From NCBI RefSeq assembly GCF_000165835.1, contig NC_014640.1, forward strand, positions 3,286,001-3,350,000: a DNA stretch of 64,000 nucleotides, given 5' to 3'. The translations under genes were made by a program, and so were the position numbers. Below, piece after piece: positions 56,665 through 64,000 of the stretch (position 1 is the first letter of the stretch; every line of letters starts with the position of its first letter). This DNA is from Achromobacter xylosoxidans A8 (GTDB taxonomy: Bacteria; Pseudomonadota; Gammaproteobacteria; Burkholderiales; Burkholderiaceae_B). The notes below the pieces were generated by a model, which worked only from the letters and a program-made list of their open reading frames with translations, was not told where the DNA came from and did no database searches.

Positions 56665-57747
56665 ATGTTTCCGAAGAAACGCGCATGGGCCGGGGCGGCG
56701 CTGTTGTGCGGGTTTGCGGCGGCGGGGGCGTATCTGCTGCCGGCCGCGGCGCCGCAGGCAGGGCAACTGGGCGATGGCCGCCACGGGCCCGCCGGCATGG
56801 TGTGGATTCCGGCTGGCGATTTCCTGATGGGTAGCGACAGCCCGCGCTCGCAGGCCAATGAGCGGCCCGCCCATCCGGTGCGCCTGGCCGGCTTCTGGAT
56901 CGATCGCGACCATGTGACGAACCGGGATTTCGCCAGGTTCGTGGCTGCGACCGGCTACCTGACTACCGCGGAGCGGACGCCGGACTGGGACACGATCCGC
57001 GTGCACCTGCCCGCGGGCACGCCGCGTCCCGCAGGACTGGTGCCAGGCGCGCTGGTGTTCGTGGGCAACAGCAAACCCGTGGACCTGAACGACTACGCGC
57101 GCTGGTGGCGTTTCGCGCCGGGCGCCAGTTGGCGCCACCCGCAGGGGCCGGGCTCGGACATCGCCGGCAAGGAAGAACATCCTGTGGTGCAGGTGTCGTA
57201 CGAGGACGCCCTGGCGTATGCGGCCTGGGCGGGCAAGCGTCTGCCGACCGAGGCCGAATGGGAATACGCGGCCCGTGGCGGCCTGGAACAGGCGGACTTC
57301 GCCTGGGGCCCGGACCTGCGGCCCGGCGGCAGGCCGATGGCGCGCACCTGGGACGCGGGCCTGGCGTTTCCGCTGCAGTCGCCCAAGGTCATGCCGGGCA
57401 CCGAACCGGCGGGCAGCTATCCGGCCAATGGTTACGGGGTCCGTGACATGGCGGGCAATGCCTGGCAGTGGGTGGCCGACTGGTATCGGCCGGATGCGTT
57501 CCGCCTGCAGTCGCAGCAACGGCGAGTGCGCAATCCCGGCGGACCCGCCGCCCCCTACGATCCCGCCATGGTCAGGCCCGAGGCGCCCAAGCGCGTCATC
57601 CGCGGCGGCTCTTTCCTGTGCAGCGAAGACTATTGCGAAGGCTACCGGGTCAGCGCGAGGCAGGGCCAGGATCCCTACAGCAGCGCGTCCAATGTCGGGT
57701 TCCGGTTGGCGTTGAGCGCCGCGGACTGGCAGCCGCAAAGACCCTAG
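56665..57747 (+). CDS. Formylglycine-generating enzyme (SUMF1/FGE family) with N-terminal export signal
   Basis: 360 residues. FGE oxidises the sulfatase Cys to formylglycine using O2 and copper. The C-terminal active site RVIRGGSFLCSEDYCEGYRV keeps both Cys (C319, C324) in the positions of the human enzyme; HPVVQVSYEDALAYAAWAGKRLPTEAEWEYAARGG and GNAWQWVADW are the family core. An N-terminal hydrophobic stretch (residues 7-29) preceded by KKR suggests secretion or a membrane anchor, whereas most bacterial FGEs are cytosolic. It directly follows the sulfatase gene and overlaps the convergent GntR gene by 4 bp. Confidence 0.92.
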   Translation: MFPKKRAWAGAALLCGFAAAGAYLLPAAAPQAGQLGDGRHGPAGMVWIPAGDFLMGSDSPRSQANERPAHPVRLAGFWIDRDHVTNRDFARFVAATGYLTTAERTPDWDTIRVHLPAGTPRPAGLVPGALVFVGNSKPVDLNDYARWWRFAPGASWRHPQGPGSDIAGKEEHPVVQVSYEDALAYAAWAGKRLPTEAEWEYAARGGLEQADFAWGPDLRPGGRPMARTWDAGLAFPLQSPKVMPGTEPAGSYPANGYGVRDMAGNAWQWVADWYRPDAFRLQSQQRRVRNPGGPAAPYDPAMVRPEAPKRVIRGGSFLCSEDYCEGYRVSARQGQDPYSSASNVGFRLALSAADWQPQRP

Positions 57748-58463
57748 CGCGCGTTCCCCAGGCGATCGGCGTGTTCGAGCACCAGGGCGGTGGTGACGCG
57801 CAGATGCTCGGACAGAAGGGCGCACGCCAGGTCGGCGTTCTTGGCGAGCGCGGCCTTGGCGATGGCTTCGTGTTCGGCTTGCACGTCGCGGGCGTCGGCC
57901 TCCGCCGGCCCCATGACCGAGAGGTTGCGGTAACGCGCGGTCTGCTGACGCAGGATCAAGGAAAACCGCATGCTCCAGCGCGAGGGGCAGGCCGACAGCA
58001 GGGCTTCGTGGAAGGCATCGTGCGCCAGTTCCCACGCGGGGTTCAGGCCGGCGGGATCCGCCAGCATCATCGCCTGGCGGTTGAGTCGGTGCAGGGCCGC
58101 CAGCACCCGTCCTTCCCATTCAATGTCGCCATTGGCGATGGAGGCGCGCAACGCGTCGGACTCGATGCGTTGGCGGGTCTGGGTGATGTCCAGCAGTTCT
58201 TCGCGGGACGTGCGGCTGACGCTGAAACCGCGCTGGTCCTCGGCATTGACGAAGCCGGTGGTGGCCAGGCGCGAGAGCGCCTCGCGCAGCGGGTTCACGC
58301 CCGTGCCGTAGCGCAGCGCCAGTTCCTTCAGCTTGAGCTTGGAGCCTGGCAGCAGCCGGCCGGCGATGATGTCTTCCTGGATGGCGGTGGTGAGCACCGA
58401 CGCCTGCGTGGGTTGCTGCGTGGCATGGCCAGGGGCGTGGTCGATGGCGAGCGGCTGGGGCAT
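57744..58463 (-). CDS. GntR-family transcriptional regulator, FCD subfamily
   Basis: 239 residues: winged helix (LKLKELALRYGTGVNPLREALSRLATTGFVNAEDQRGFSV) and FCD effector domain (AHDAFHEALL, EHEAIAKAAL, HLRVTTALV). It diverges from the FAH-family/hydroxylase/dioxygenase genes and faces the sulfatase-FGE pair. The AT-rich palindromes before both units are its likely operators, which would make it the regulator of the whole sulfate-ester/aromatic locus. Confidence 0.92.
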   Translation of the reverse strand: MPQPLAIDHAPGHATQQPTQASVLTTAIQEDIIAGRLLPGSKLKLKELALRYGTGVNPLREALSRLATTGFVNAEDQRGFSVSRTSREELLDITQTRQRIESDALRASIANGDIEWEGRVLAALHRLNRQAMMLADPAGLNPAWELAHDAFHEALLSACPSRWSMRFSLILRQQTARYRNLSVMGPAEADARDVQAEHEAIAKAALAKNADLACALLSEHLRVTTALVLEHADRLGNAR

Positions 58464-58515
58464 GGAAAGAACAGATCCGGGTTGGGCCCCCGAATTTTAC
58501 GCGCCGGGCTCAAAA

Positions 58516-58555
58516 TCGACAAACCAATAAATATATATTTTTATTGATTTGTAGA
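58516..58555. promoter_or_regulatory. Putative GntR operator at the gntR/FAH-family promoter
   Basis: TCGACAAA at 58516-58523 is the near-inverse (7 of 8) of TTTGTAGA at 58548-58555, with an inner CAATAAA/TTTATTG inverted pair. The left 19 nt match the site at 54830 in 16 positions. Confidence 0.6.
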
Positions 58556-58681
58556 TAAAAATGCCTATACTGATCCGCAGGTTGGACGGGCATGCCGCAG
58601 CGTCCATCCCGCCTGATCCCGGCGCCCGGTCCGCGGATGCGGCGCGGCGCTTCATCGCTCATCAAGGACGTCTAGCTCATC

Positions 58682-59521
58682 ATGAAATTCATACGCTTTT
58701 CCCACGGCAACGAGCAGCATCTCGGCATCCAGGAAGGCGACCAGGTGGTCAGCCTCGGACAGCATGAACTGCTGGATCTGCTGCGGCAAAAGGCGGACCT
58801 GTCCGCATTCGCGCGCGAGCGCGCAGCCTCCGGCAAGCGTTACGCCCTGCAGGAAATCCAATACCTGCCGCCGCTGGCCAATCCTGGAAAGATCATCTGC
58901 ATCGGTCTGAACTATCTGGACCACACTGCGGAAAGCAAATTCGAGCAGCCCGCGTACCCCACGGTGTTCAACCGCTTCAACAGCAGCCTGATCGCGCATG
59001 AACAGCCCATGATCCGCCCCAAGTCCTCCGATTCCCTGGATTACGAAGGCGAGTTGGCCGTGGTGCTGTCAGGCGGCGGGCGCTACATCAGCAAGGAGGA
59101 TGCGCTCAAGCACGTGGCGGGCTATTCGGTCTTCAATGACGGTTCGGTGCGCGAATACCAGTTCAAGTCGCCCCAGTGGACGGTGGGCAAGAACTTCGAC
59201 GGCACCGGCGGTTTCGGTCCGGCGCTTGTCACCGCGGACGAACTGCCGCCGGGCGGCGCGGGCCTGGCGTTGGAAACCAGGCTGAACGGCAAGGTGGTGC
59301 AGTCGGCCAACACGCGCGACATGGTTTTCGACGTGGCTACCCTGATTGCGCTGCTGAGCGAGGCATTCACGCTGGAGGCGGGCGACGTTATCGTGGCCGG
59401 CACGCCGTCGGGCGTGGGTTGGGCGCGCGAGCCGCGCCTGCTGATGCAGGACGGCGACGTCTGCGAAGTGTCGATCGAAGGCGTAGGCACCTTGCGCAAT
59501 CCCATTGCCTTGGAGCGCTAG
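58682..59521 (+). CDS. Fumarylacetoacetate hydrolase family protein
   Basis: 279 residues, cytoplasmic, Mg/Mn-dependent. The FAH core is complete: GKIICIGLNYLDHTAESK, the metal-binding DYEGELAVVL, and the C-terminal GDVIVAGTPSGVGW. Family members hydrate, decarboxylate or hydrolyse C-C bonds of ring-cleavage products. With the hydroxylase and extradiol dioxygenase that follow, it would process the meta-cleavage product. First gene of the aromatic operon, AAGGAC near the ATG. Confidence 0.92.
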   Translation: MKFIRFSHGNEQHLGIQEGDQVVSLGQHELLDLLRQKADLSAFARERAASGKRYALQEIQYLPPLANPGKIICIGLNYLDHTAESKFEQPAYPTVFNRFNSSLIAHEQPMIRPKSSDSLDYEGELAVVLSGGGRYISKEDALKHVAGYSVFNDGSVREYQFKSPQWTVGKNFDGTGGFGPALVTADELPPGGAGLALETRLNGKVVQSANTRDMVFDVATLIALLSEAFTLEAGDVIVAGTPSGVGWAREPRLLMQDGDVCEVSIEGVGTLRNPIALER

Positions 59522-59601
59522 CGCCAGCCGCGGGGCAAGAACAGCATTGGATACCGCCAGAGGCCGGCCGCAACGGCCCTGGCAGGAATTTGGAGAGAGA
59601 C

Positions 59602-61401
59602 ATGAAGGAAATCGAGATCCCCGTCCTCGTGGTCGGGGCCGGGCCGGCCGGCCTGGCGGCGACGGCCCTGCTGGCCAAGTACGGCATCCAGACCCTGGCC
59701 ATCACCCGTTACCCGGGCACCGCCAATTCGCCGCGCGCGCACATCACCAACCAGCGCACCATCGAAGTCATGCGCGACCTGGGCATCGAGGACCGGGTGC
59801 GGGCGCAGGCCACGCCCAACGCGCTGATGCTGAACAACGTCTGGGCCACCAGCTTTGCGGGCAAGGAGTTGGCGCGCCTGCAAACCTGGGGCGGCGGGGA
59901 CCAGCGGCGCGGCGATTATGACCGGGCCAGCCCCTGCGCCATGTGCAACATCCCGCAGCACCTGTTGGAACCCATCATCCTGACGGCGGCGCGCGAGCAC
60001 GGCGCGCAATTCCTTTTCAATACCGAACTCAAGACCATCAGCCAGGATGCGGACGGCGTGGTCGCCGAGATGGTGGACACGATCAGCGGCGAGGAAATCC
60101 GCGTCCGCGCCCAGTACGCCGTGGGCGCCGATGGCGGCAACAGCCTGGTGGCGAAACAGCTGGGCTTTGAATTCGACGGAGAAATGGGCCTGGGCGCGGC
60201 CATCAGCTGCTGGCTGGAAGTGGATCTGACGCCCTATGTGCAGCACCGCCCCGGGGTACTCTATTGGATGGCCGAACCGGGCAACAGCTATTGGTTCGGC
60301 AGCGGCACTTTTGTCTGCGTGCGGCCCTGGAACGAATGGATCATGCTGTCCATGTACGACAAGTCCAAGGGCGAGCCGGACCTGAGCGAGGACGCCATCG
60401 TGGCGCGCGCGCGCGCCGTGATCGGGGTGCCGGACATTCCCGTGAAGGTGAAGTCGGCCAATAAATGGCAGATCAACCATATCGCCGCGCGCGACATGGG
60501 CAAGGGCAGGGTGTTCCTGGCGGGCGATGCCGCGCACCGCCACCCGCCGGCCAACGGCCTGGGCACCAACACCTCGATCCAGGATGGCTTCAACCTGGCC
60601 TGGAAGCTGGCCCTGGTCCTGAAGGGCCAGGCTGGCCCGGACCTGCTTGAGACCTACAGCCAGGAGCGCCAGCCTGTCGCGCGCGGCGTGGTGGACCGGG
60701 CTATGAAGTCCGTGAACGACATGAAGGCCATCGCCGATGCCATCGGCTTCACACCGGGCCAGTCGGCGCAGGAAGGCTGGGCCAACCTGGATGAGCTGTT
60801 CAGCGATAGCGACCGCGGCCGCGAGCGCCGCGCGCAGCTGGACGCGGCCGTGGCGCTGCAGAACTACCAATTCAACTGCCATGGCGTCGAACTTGGCCAG
60901 ATGTATGCGTCTTCCGCCATCGTGCCCGATGGCAGTGCGCGCCGCCCGCCCGAGCGCGATAGCGAGCTCTACCACCAGGCCACGACCTTCCCGGGCGCTT
61001 CCTTGCCGCATGCCTGGGTGGAACAGGGGCGGCGCCGTATTTCCACGCTGGATCTGGCCGGGAATGGGCGCTTCGCCCTGCTGGTCGGACGTACGGACCA
61101 GGTCTGGCGCGCGGCTGCGGCGCAAGCCGCCAGCGCATTCGGCATCGACATCGCGGTGTACAGCATTGGGGCCGGTTGCGAGGTGCTGGATATCTACGGC
61201 GACTGGGCGCGGCTGCGCGAGGTGTCGGAGTCGGGCTGCCTGCTGGTGCGTCCGGATCGCCATGTGGCCTGGCGCAAACATGCCGCGCCGGATGAGCATG
61301 GGGCGGCGGCGGAATTGCTGGACGCCCTGCAAGGCATACTGGGCCGGCGGGCCCGCGCCGGCCTGGGCGCGCGCGCGGTGGCTGAAGCCGCTTTGTCCTG
61401 A
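59602..61401 (+). CDS. FAD-dependent aromatic monooxygenase (TfdB/phenol hydroxylase type)
   Basis: 599 residues, the TfdB length. Single-component flavoprotein that ortho-hydroxylates a phenol to a catechol with NAD(P)H and O2. Motifs: FAD GAGPAG (residues 11-16), PRAHITNQRTIEVMRDLGIEDRV, the GADGGNS loop, and GDAAHRHPPANGLGTNTSIQDGFNLAWKLA; a thioredoxin-like C-terminal domain (from about 455) as in phenol hydroxylase. GGAGAGAG precedes ATG 59602. The product would be the substrate of the next enzyme. Confidence 0.93.
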   Translation: MKEIEIPVLVVGAGPAGLAATALLAKYGIQTLAITRYPGTANSPRAHITNQRTIEVMRDLGIEDRVRAQATPNALMLNNVWATSFAGKELARLQTWGGGDQRRGDYDRASPCAMCNIPQHLLEPIILTAAREHGAQFLFNTELKTISQDADGVVAEMVDTISGEEIRVRAQYAVGADGGNSLVAKQLGFEFDGEMGLGAAISCWLEVDLTPYVQHRPGVLYWMAEPGNSYWFGSGTFVCVRPWNEWIMLSMYDKSKGEPDLSEDAIVARARAVIGVPDIPVKVKSANKWQINHIAARDMGKGRVFLAGDAAHRHPPANGLGTNTSIQDGFNLAWKLALVLKGQAGPDLLETYSQERQPVARGVVDRAMKSVNDMKAIADAIGFTPGQSAQEGWANLDELFSDSDRGRERRAQLDAAVALQNYQFNCHGVELGQMYASSAIVPDGSARRPPERDSELYHQATTFPGASLPHAWVEQGRRRISTLDLAGNGRFALLVGRTDQVWRAAAAQAASAFGIDIAVYSIGAGCEVLDIYGDWARLREVSESGCLLVRPDRHVAWRKHAAPDEHGAAAELLDALQGILGRRARAGLGARAVAEAALS

Positions 61402-61430
61402 GCGGACACTGTTCCAAGGGAGACTGAGCC

Positions 61431-62369
61431 ATGTCCTTCAACAAAGCCAATGCCGCGCGCTACGGCGTGCATTCCATCGATCATTTCGCCCTGATCGTGC
61501 CCGATCTGGCGGAAGCCGGGAAATTCCTGACGACGTTCGGCCTGGACGTCCGGCCGGCCGCGGGCGGGCTGGAATTGCGCTGCGTGGGCGACCAGCATTG
61601 CTGGGCGCGCATAGCGGGCGAAGGCCCCAAGCGCCTGGCGTACCTGAGCCTGAACTGTCATGGCGACGAGCTCGAGGCCATCAAGGCGCAGGCCCACGCC
61701 CAGGGCGCGCGGCCGGCGGCGGCGGCCCGGGGCGCCGCGGCGGCAGGTGAGGGCTTCTGGTGCCTGGACCCCGACGGCAATCTGCTGCAGATCAAGGCCG
61801 GGCCCAAGACCACGCCCCATACCAAGAGCCGCAATGCGTGCGTGCAGATCGCGCCCGGCCAGCGCGGCGCGCTGGGCCGGTCCGCAAGGGCCGCGGTCAG
61901 TCCGACGCGGCTGTCCCACGTCCTGCTCTTCACCACGGATCTGGAGCGCAGCCTGGCGTTCTACGCCCAGGCCCTGGGGCTTTACCTGTCGGACCGCTCG
62001 CGCGATATCGTCGCCTTCATGCACGGGCGGCACGGCTCGGACCATCATCTGCTGGCCTTCGTGCAGGACCGCGCGCCCGGGTGGCACCATAGCGCGTGGG
62101 ACGTGCCGGGCATCGAAGAGGTCGGCTGCGGCTCCGAGCAGATGCGGGCCGCGGGCTACCCGGAAGGCTGGGGTGTGGCGCGCCACACGCTGGGTTCGAA
62201 CTACTTCTACTACGTGCGCGATCCCTGGGGATCGTTCTGGGAGTACTCGGCCCACATCGATTACGTGCCGGCCGGATACGACTGGCCGGCCGGCGACTAT
62301 CCGCCAGAGGATGCGCTCTACATGTGGGGGCCGGAAATGCCGGAGTACTTCATCCGCAACACCGGCTAG
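61431..62369 (+). CDS. Type I extradiol ring-cleavage dioxygenase (VOC fold)
   Basis: 312 residues, two VOC domains. Fe(II) ligands are in the C-terminal domain: H163 (RLSHVLLF), H219 or H220 (GWHHSAWDV) and E271 (SFWEYSAHIDY), matching catechol 2,3-dioxygenase and dihydroxybiphenyl dioxygenase. The enzyme meta-cleaves the catechol produced by the upstream hydroxylase. The stop overlaps the convergent lysR gene by 4 bp. Last gene of the FAH-hydroxylase-dioxygenase operon. Confidence 0.93.
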   Translation: MSFNKANAARYGVHSIDHFALIVPDLAEAGKFLTTFGLDVRPAAGGLELRCVGDQHCWARIAGEGPKRLAYLSLNCHGDELEAIKAQAHAQGARPAAAARGAAAAGEGFWCLDPDGNLLQIKAGPKTTPHTKSRNACVQIAPGQRGALGRSARAAVSPTRLSHVLLFTTDLERSLAFYAQALGLYLSDRSRDIVAFMHGRHGSDHHLLAFVQDRAPGWHHSAWDVPGIEEVGCGSEQMRAAGYPEGWGVARHTLGSNYFYYVRDPWGSFWEYSAHIDYVPAGYDWPAGDYPPEDALYMWGPEMPEYFIRNTG

Positions 62370-63271
62370 TCCTCCTGCAGCCGCCCGAAGCGCTCCGCCA
62401 GGTAATCCACCAGTGCCCGGACCGACGACAGCAGGCCGCGCCGCGACGGGAACACGGCGTGTATCAGTTCGCGCCGCGGTGCCCAGTCCGGCAGCACCCG
62501 GACCAGCTGTCCCGCCTGCAGCTGTTCCCGCACCATCAGCGTGGGCAGCTGCACCACGCCCACGCCGGCCATCGCCGCGTTGCGCAAGGCGATCATGTCG
62601 GTGGTGATCATCCTGGGGGCCAGCGAGACCGTGGCCTGTTGGCCATCCTGCTTGTACAGATCGAGGCGATAGGCCTGGTTGGGCGAGCCGAGCGCCAGGC
62701 TGGGCCAGGCGCCCAGGTCGTCCGGCGTTGCCGGCTGCCCGCATTCGGCGGCCAGCGCGGGGCTCGCGACCAGGCTCTGCCCGCGATCCGCCAGCACGCG
62801 CATGACCAGGTCGCTGTCTTCCAAGGGGGGCGGCCGCACGCGTATCGCCACGTCGACGGCCTCGCCCAGCACGTCGACCCGCCGGTTGGTGGCTTCCAGT
62901 TGTATCACCACGCGCGGGTACTTCAGCATGAAGTCCGCCAGCATCCCGCCCACATGGGTATGCAGCAGGGCGATGGGACAGGTCAACTTGATGACGCCGC
63001 GCGGCTCGACCTGGGCCGCGTCTATCACTTCCTGCGCGGCCTCGGCTTCGGCCAGCATGGCCTTGCAGCGTTCGTAATAGGTCTGGCCGATGTCTGTGAC
63101 CATGAAGTGCCGCGTGGAGCGCTGGATCAGCCGCACCCCCAGGCGTTCTTCCAGCAGGGCCAGCCTGCGGCTGAGGCGGGACTTGGGCATGCCCAGTGCG
63201 CGTCCGGCGGGCGCGAAGCCCTGGTGCTCGACGGTCTGCACGAAATAGAAAAGATCGTTGAGGTCCTGCAT
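62366..63271 (-). CDS. LysR-family transcriptional regulator
   Basis: 301 residues: HTH (MQDLNDLFYFVQTVEHQGFAPAGRALGMPKSRLSRRLALLEERLG) of the AaeR/DsdC-like subgroup that often act as local regulators, and an effector domain from about residue 90. It diverges from the isochorismatase-fold gene, its probable target, across 141 AT-rich bp. Confidence 0.92.
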   Translation of the reverse strand: MQDLNDLFYFVQTVEHQGFAPAGRALGMPKSRLSRRLALLEERLGVRLIQRSTRHFMVTDIGQTYYERCKAMLAEAEAAQEVIDAAQVEPRGVIKLTCPIALLHTHVGGMLADFMLKYPRVVIQLEATNRRVDVLGEAVDVAIRVRPPPLEDSDLVMRVLADRGQSLVASPALAAECGQPATPDDLGAWPSLALGSPNQAYRLDLYKQDGQQATVSLAPRMITTDMIALRNAAMAGVGVVQLPTLMVREQLQAGQLVRVLPDWAPRRELIHAVFPSRRGLLSSVRALVDYLAERFGRLQED

Positions 63272-63412
63272 CGCGTTCCTTTACATCCAAAAATAGGACT
63301 CTGATAACAAAAAACGGGTCTTTCGCCAATTTTGTTCTATTTTTATTATTTGTGCAGCCATAAGGCTTCTGATTCGGCACACCGCCGTCGATTTTCAATC
63401 AAGGAGTACACC

Positions 63413-64000
63413 ATGTCCGCACCCGCCAACTTCAACGGCCAGCGTCCCGTCATCGATCCCGCCGACGCCGTCATGCTGCTGATCGACCATCAAAGCGGCC
63501 TGTTCCAGACCGTGGGCGACATGCCCATGCCCGAGCTGCGCGCCCGCGCCGGCGCGCTGGCTTCGATGGCCACGCTGACGAAGATGCCGGTCATCACCAC
63601 CGCCTCCGTGCCGCAAGGCCCGAACGGCCCGCTGATTCCCGAGATCCACGCCAACGCGCCGCATGCGCAATACATTGCGCGCAAGGGCGAGATCAACGCC
63701 TGGGACAACCCCGAATTTGTCGCCGCCGTGAAGGCCACCGGCCGCAAGACGCTCATCATCGCCGGCACCATTACCAGCGTGTGCATGGCGTTCCCGGCCA
63801 TCAGCGCGGTCGCCGACGGCTACAAAGTGTTCGCGGTGATCGACGCCTCGGGCACCTACACCAAGATGGCGCAGGAAATCACGCTGGCGCGCGTGGTGCA
63901 GGCTGGCGTCGTGCCCATGGACACGGCCGCCGTGGCCTCCGAGCTGCAGAAGACCTGGAACCGCGAAGACGCCATGCAGTGGGCCGAGGTCTACACCAAG
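63413..64000 (+). CDS. Isochorismatase-fold hydrolase (YcaC-like), partial at window end
   Basis: 196 codons from ATG 63413 to the window edge with no stop reached; family length is about 200-210, so little is missing. The cysteine-hydrolase triad is visible: D25 (LLIDHQSG), K91 (ARKGEINAW) and C124 (TSVCMAFPA). AAGGAG lies 7 nt upstream. Probably hydrolyses an amide or similar bond; substrate unknown. It diverges from the lysR gene. Confidence 0.9.
   Translation, partial: MSAPANFNGQRPVIDPADAVMLLIDHQSGLFQTVGDMPMPELRARAGALASMATLTKMPVITTASVPQGPNGPLIPEIHANAPHAQYIARKGEINAWDNPEFVAAVKATGRKTLIIAGTITSVCMAFPAISAVADGYKVFAVIDASGTYTKMAQEITLARVVQAGVVPMDTAAVASELQKTWNREDAMQWAEVYTK

Noticed and set aside
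63331..63357. Third copy of the AT-rich GntR palindrome before the isochorismatase-fold gene
   Set aside because: TTTTATTATTTGTGCA resembles the right half of the 58516 site but needs a 1-nt indel and has no inverted partner; probably ordinary AT-rich promoter DNA.

Overview
The window looks like chromosome of a high-GC betaproteobacterium of the Alcaligenaceae (Achromobacter/Bordetella type). Reasons: four Bug/TctC-type periplasmic receptors, a monomeric isocitrate dehydrogenase, an abundance of LysR and FCD-GntR regulators, and GC-rich coding bias. No tRNA, rRNA, CRISPR array, insertion sequence or phage gene was seen. The identification is inferred from gene content only.

Layout. 0-5 kb: an RND efflux operon on the minus strand (adaptor, pump, outer-membrane channel cut by the window edge). 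5-9.1 kb: a FetAB-like ABC pair, then an ArnT/PMT-type glycosyltransferase followed by a DedA membrane protein. 9.2-13.5 kb: monomeric Icd diverges from ilvA; ilvA is preceded by an Ile-rich leader peptide and a complete-looking transcription attenuator. 13.5-18.5 kb: an exported hypothetical protein, 5-dehydro-4-deoxyglucarate dehydratase diverging from a Bug receptor across two copies of a GTAC-centred operator, a small secreted Pro-rich protein, and a Fic protein under an AT-rich, repeat-bearing promoter.

18.5-38.7 kb: a LysR gene diverging from a ThDP enzyme, then about 16.5 kb of almost gap-free minus-strand genes running from a peptide-type ABC substrate-binding protein (37.7 kb) to a class II aldolase (21.3 kb). 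In order of transcription: ABC importer (5 genes), beta-propeller protein, TRAP transporter (3 genes), CitE-like lyase, second ThDP enzyme, M20-type amidohydrolase, aldehyde dehydrogenase, Bug receptor, aldolase. A GntR gene lies just upstream. Many joints are 4-nt ATGA overlaps, so this is best read as one catabolic/uptake operon of unknown substrate.

38.9-43 kb: an acetylpolyamine-amidohydrolase-like deacetylase, a REC-EAL c-di-GMP phosphodiesterase and an LctP-type permease. 43.2-50 kb: a LysR gene diverging from a cupin, Bug, intradiol dioxygenase and MDR oxidoreductase operon, an intrinsic terminator, then a Bug receptor and porin. 50.4 kb: a lone GT9 heptosyltransferase-like gene.

51.5-64 kb: the most interesting region. 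An exported amidohydrolase and an alginate-export-type porin (minus) diverge from an exported sulfatase and an exported formylglycine-generating enzyme (plus). A GntR gene follows, diverging from an FAH-family hydrolase, a TfdB-like phenol hydroxylase and an extradiol dioxygenase, then LysR and isochorismatase-fold genes. The two divergent promoters carry similar AT-rich palindromes (54830-54860 and 58516-58555). This suggests one regulon that desulfates an aryl sulfate outside the cytoplasm and feeds the phenol into meta cleavage.
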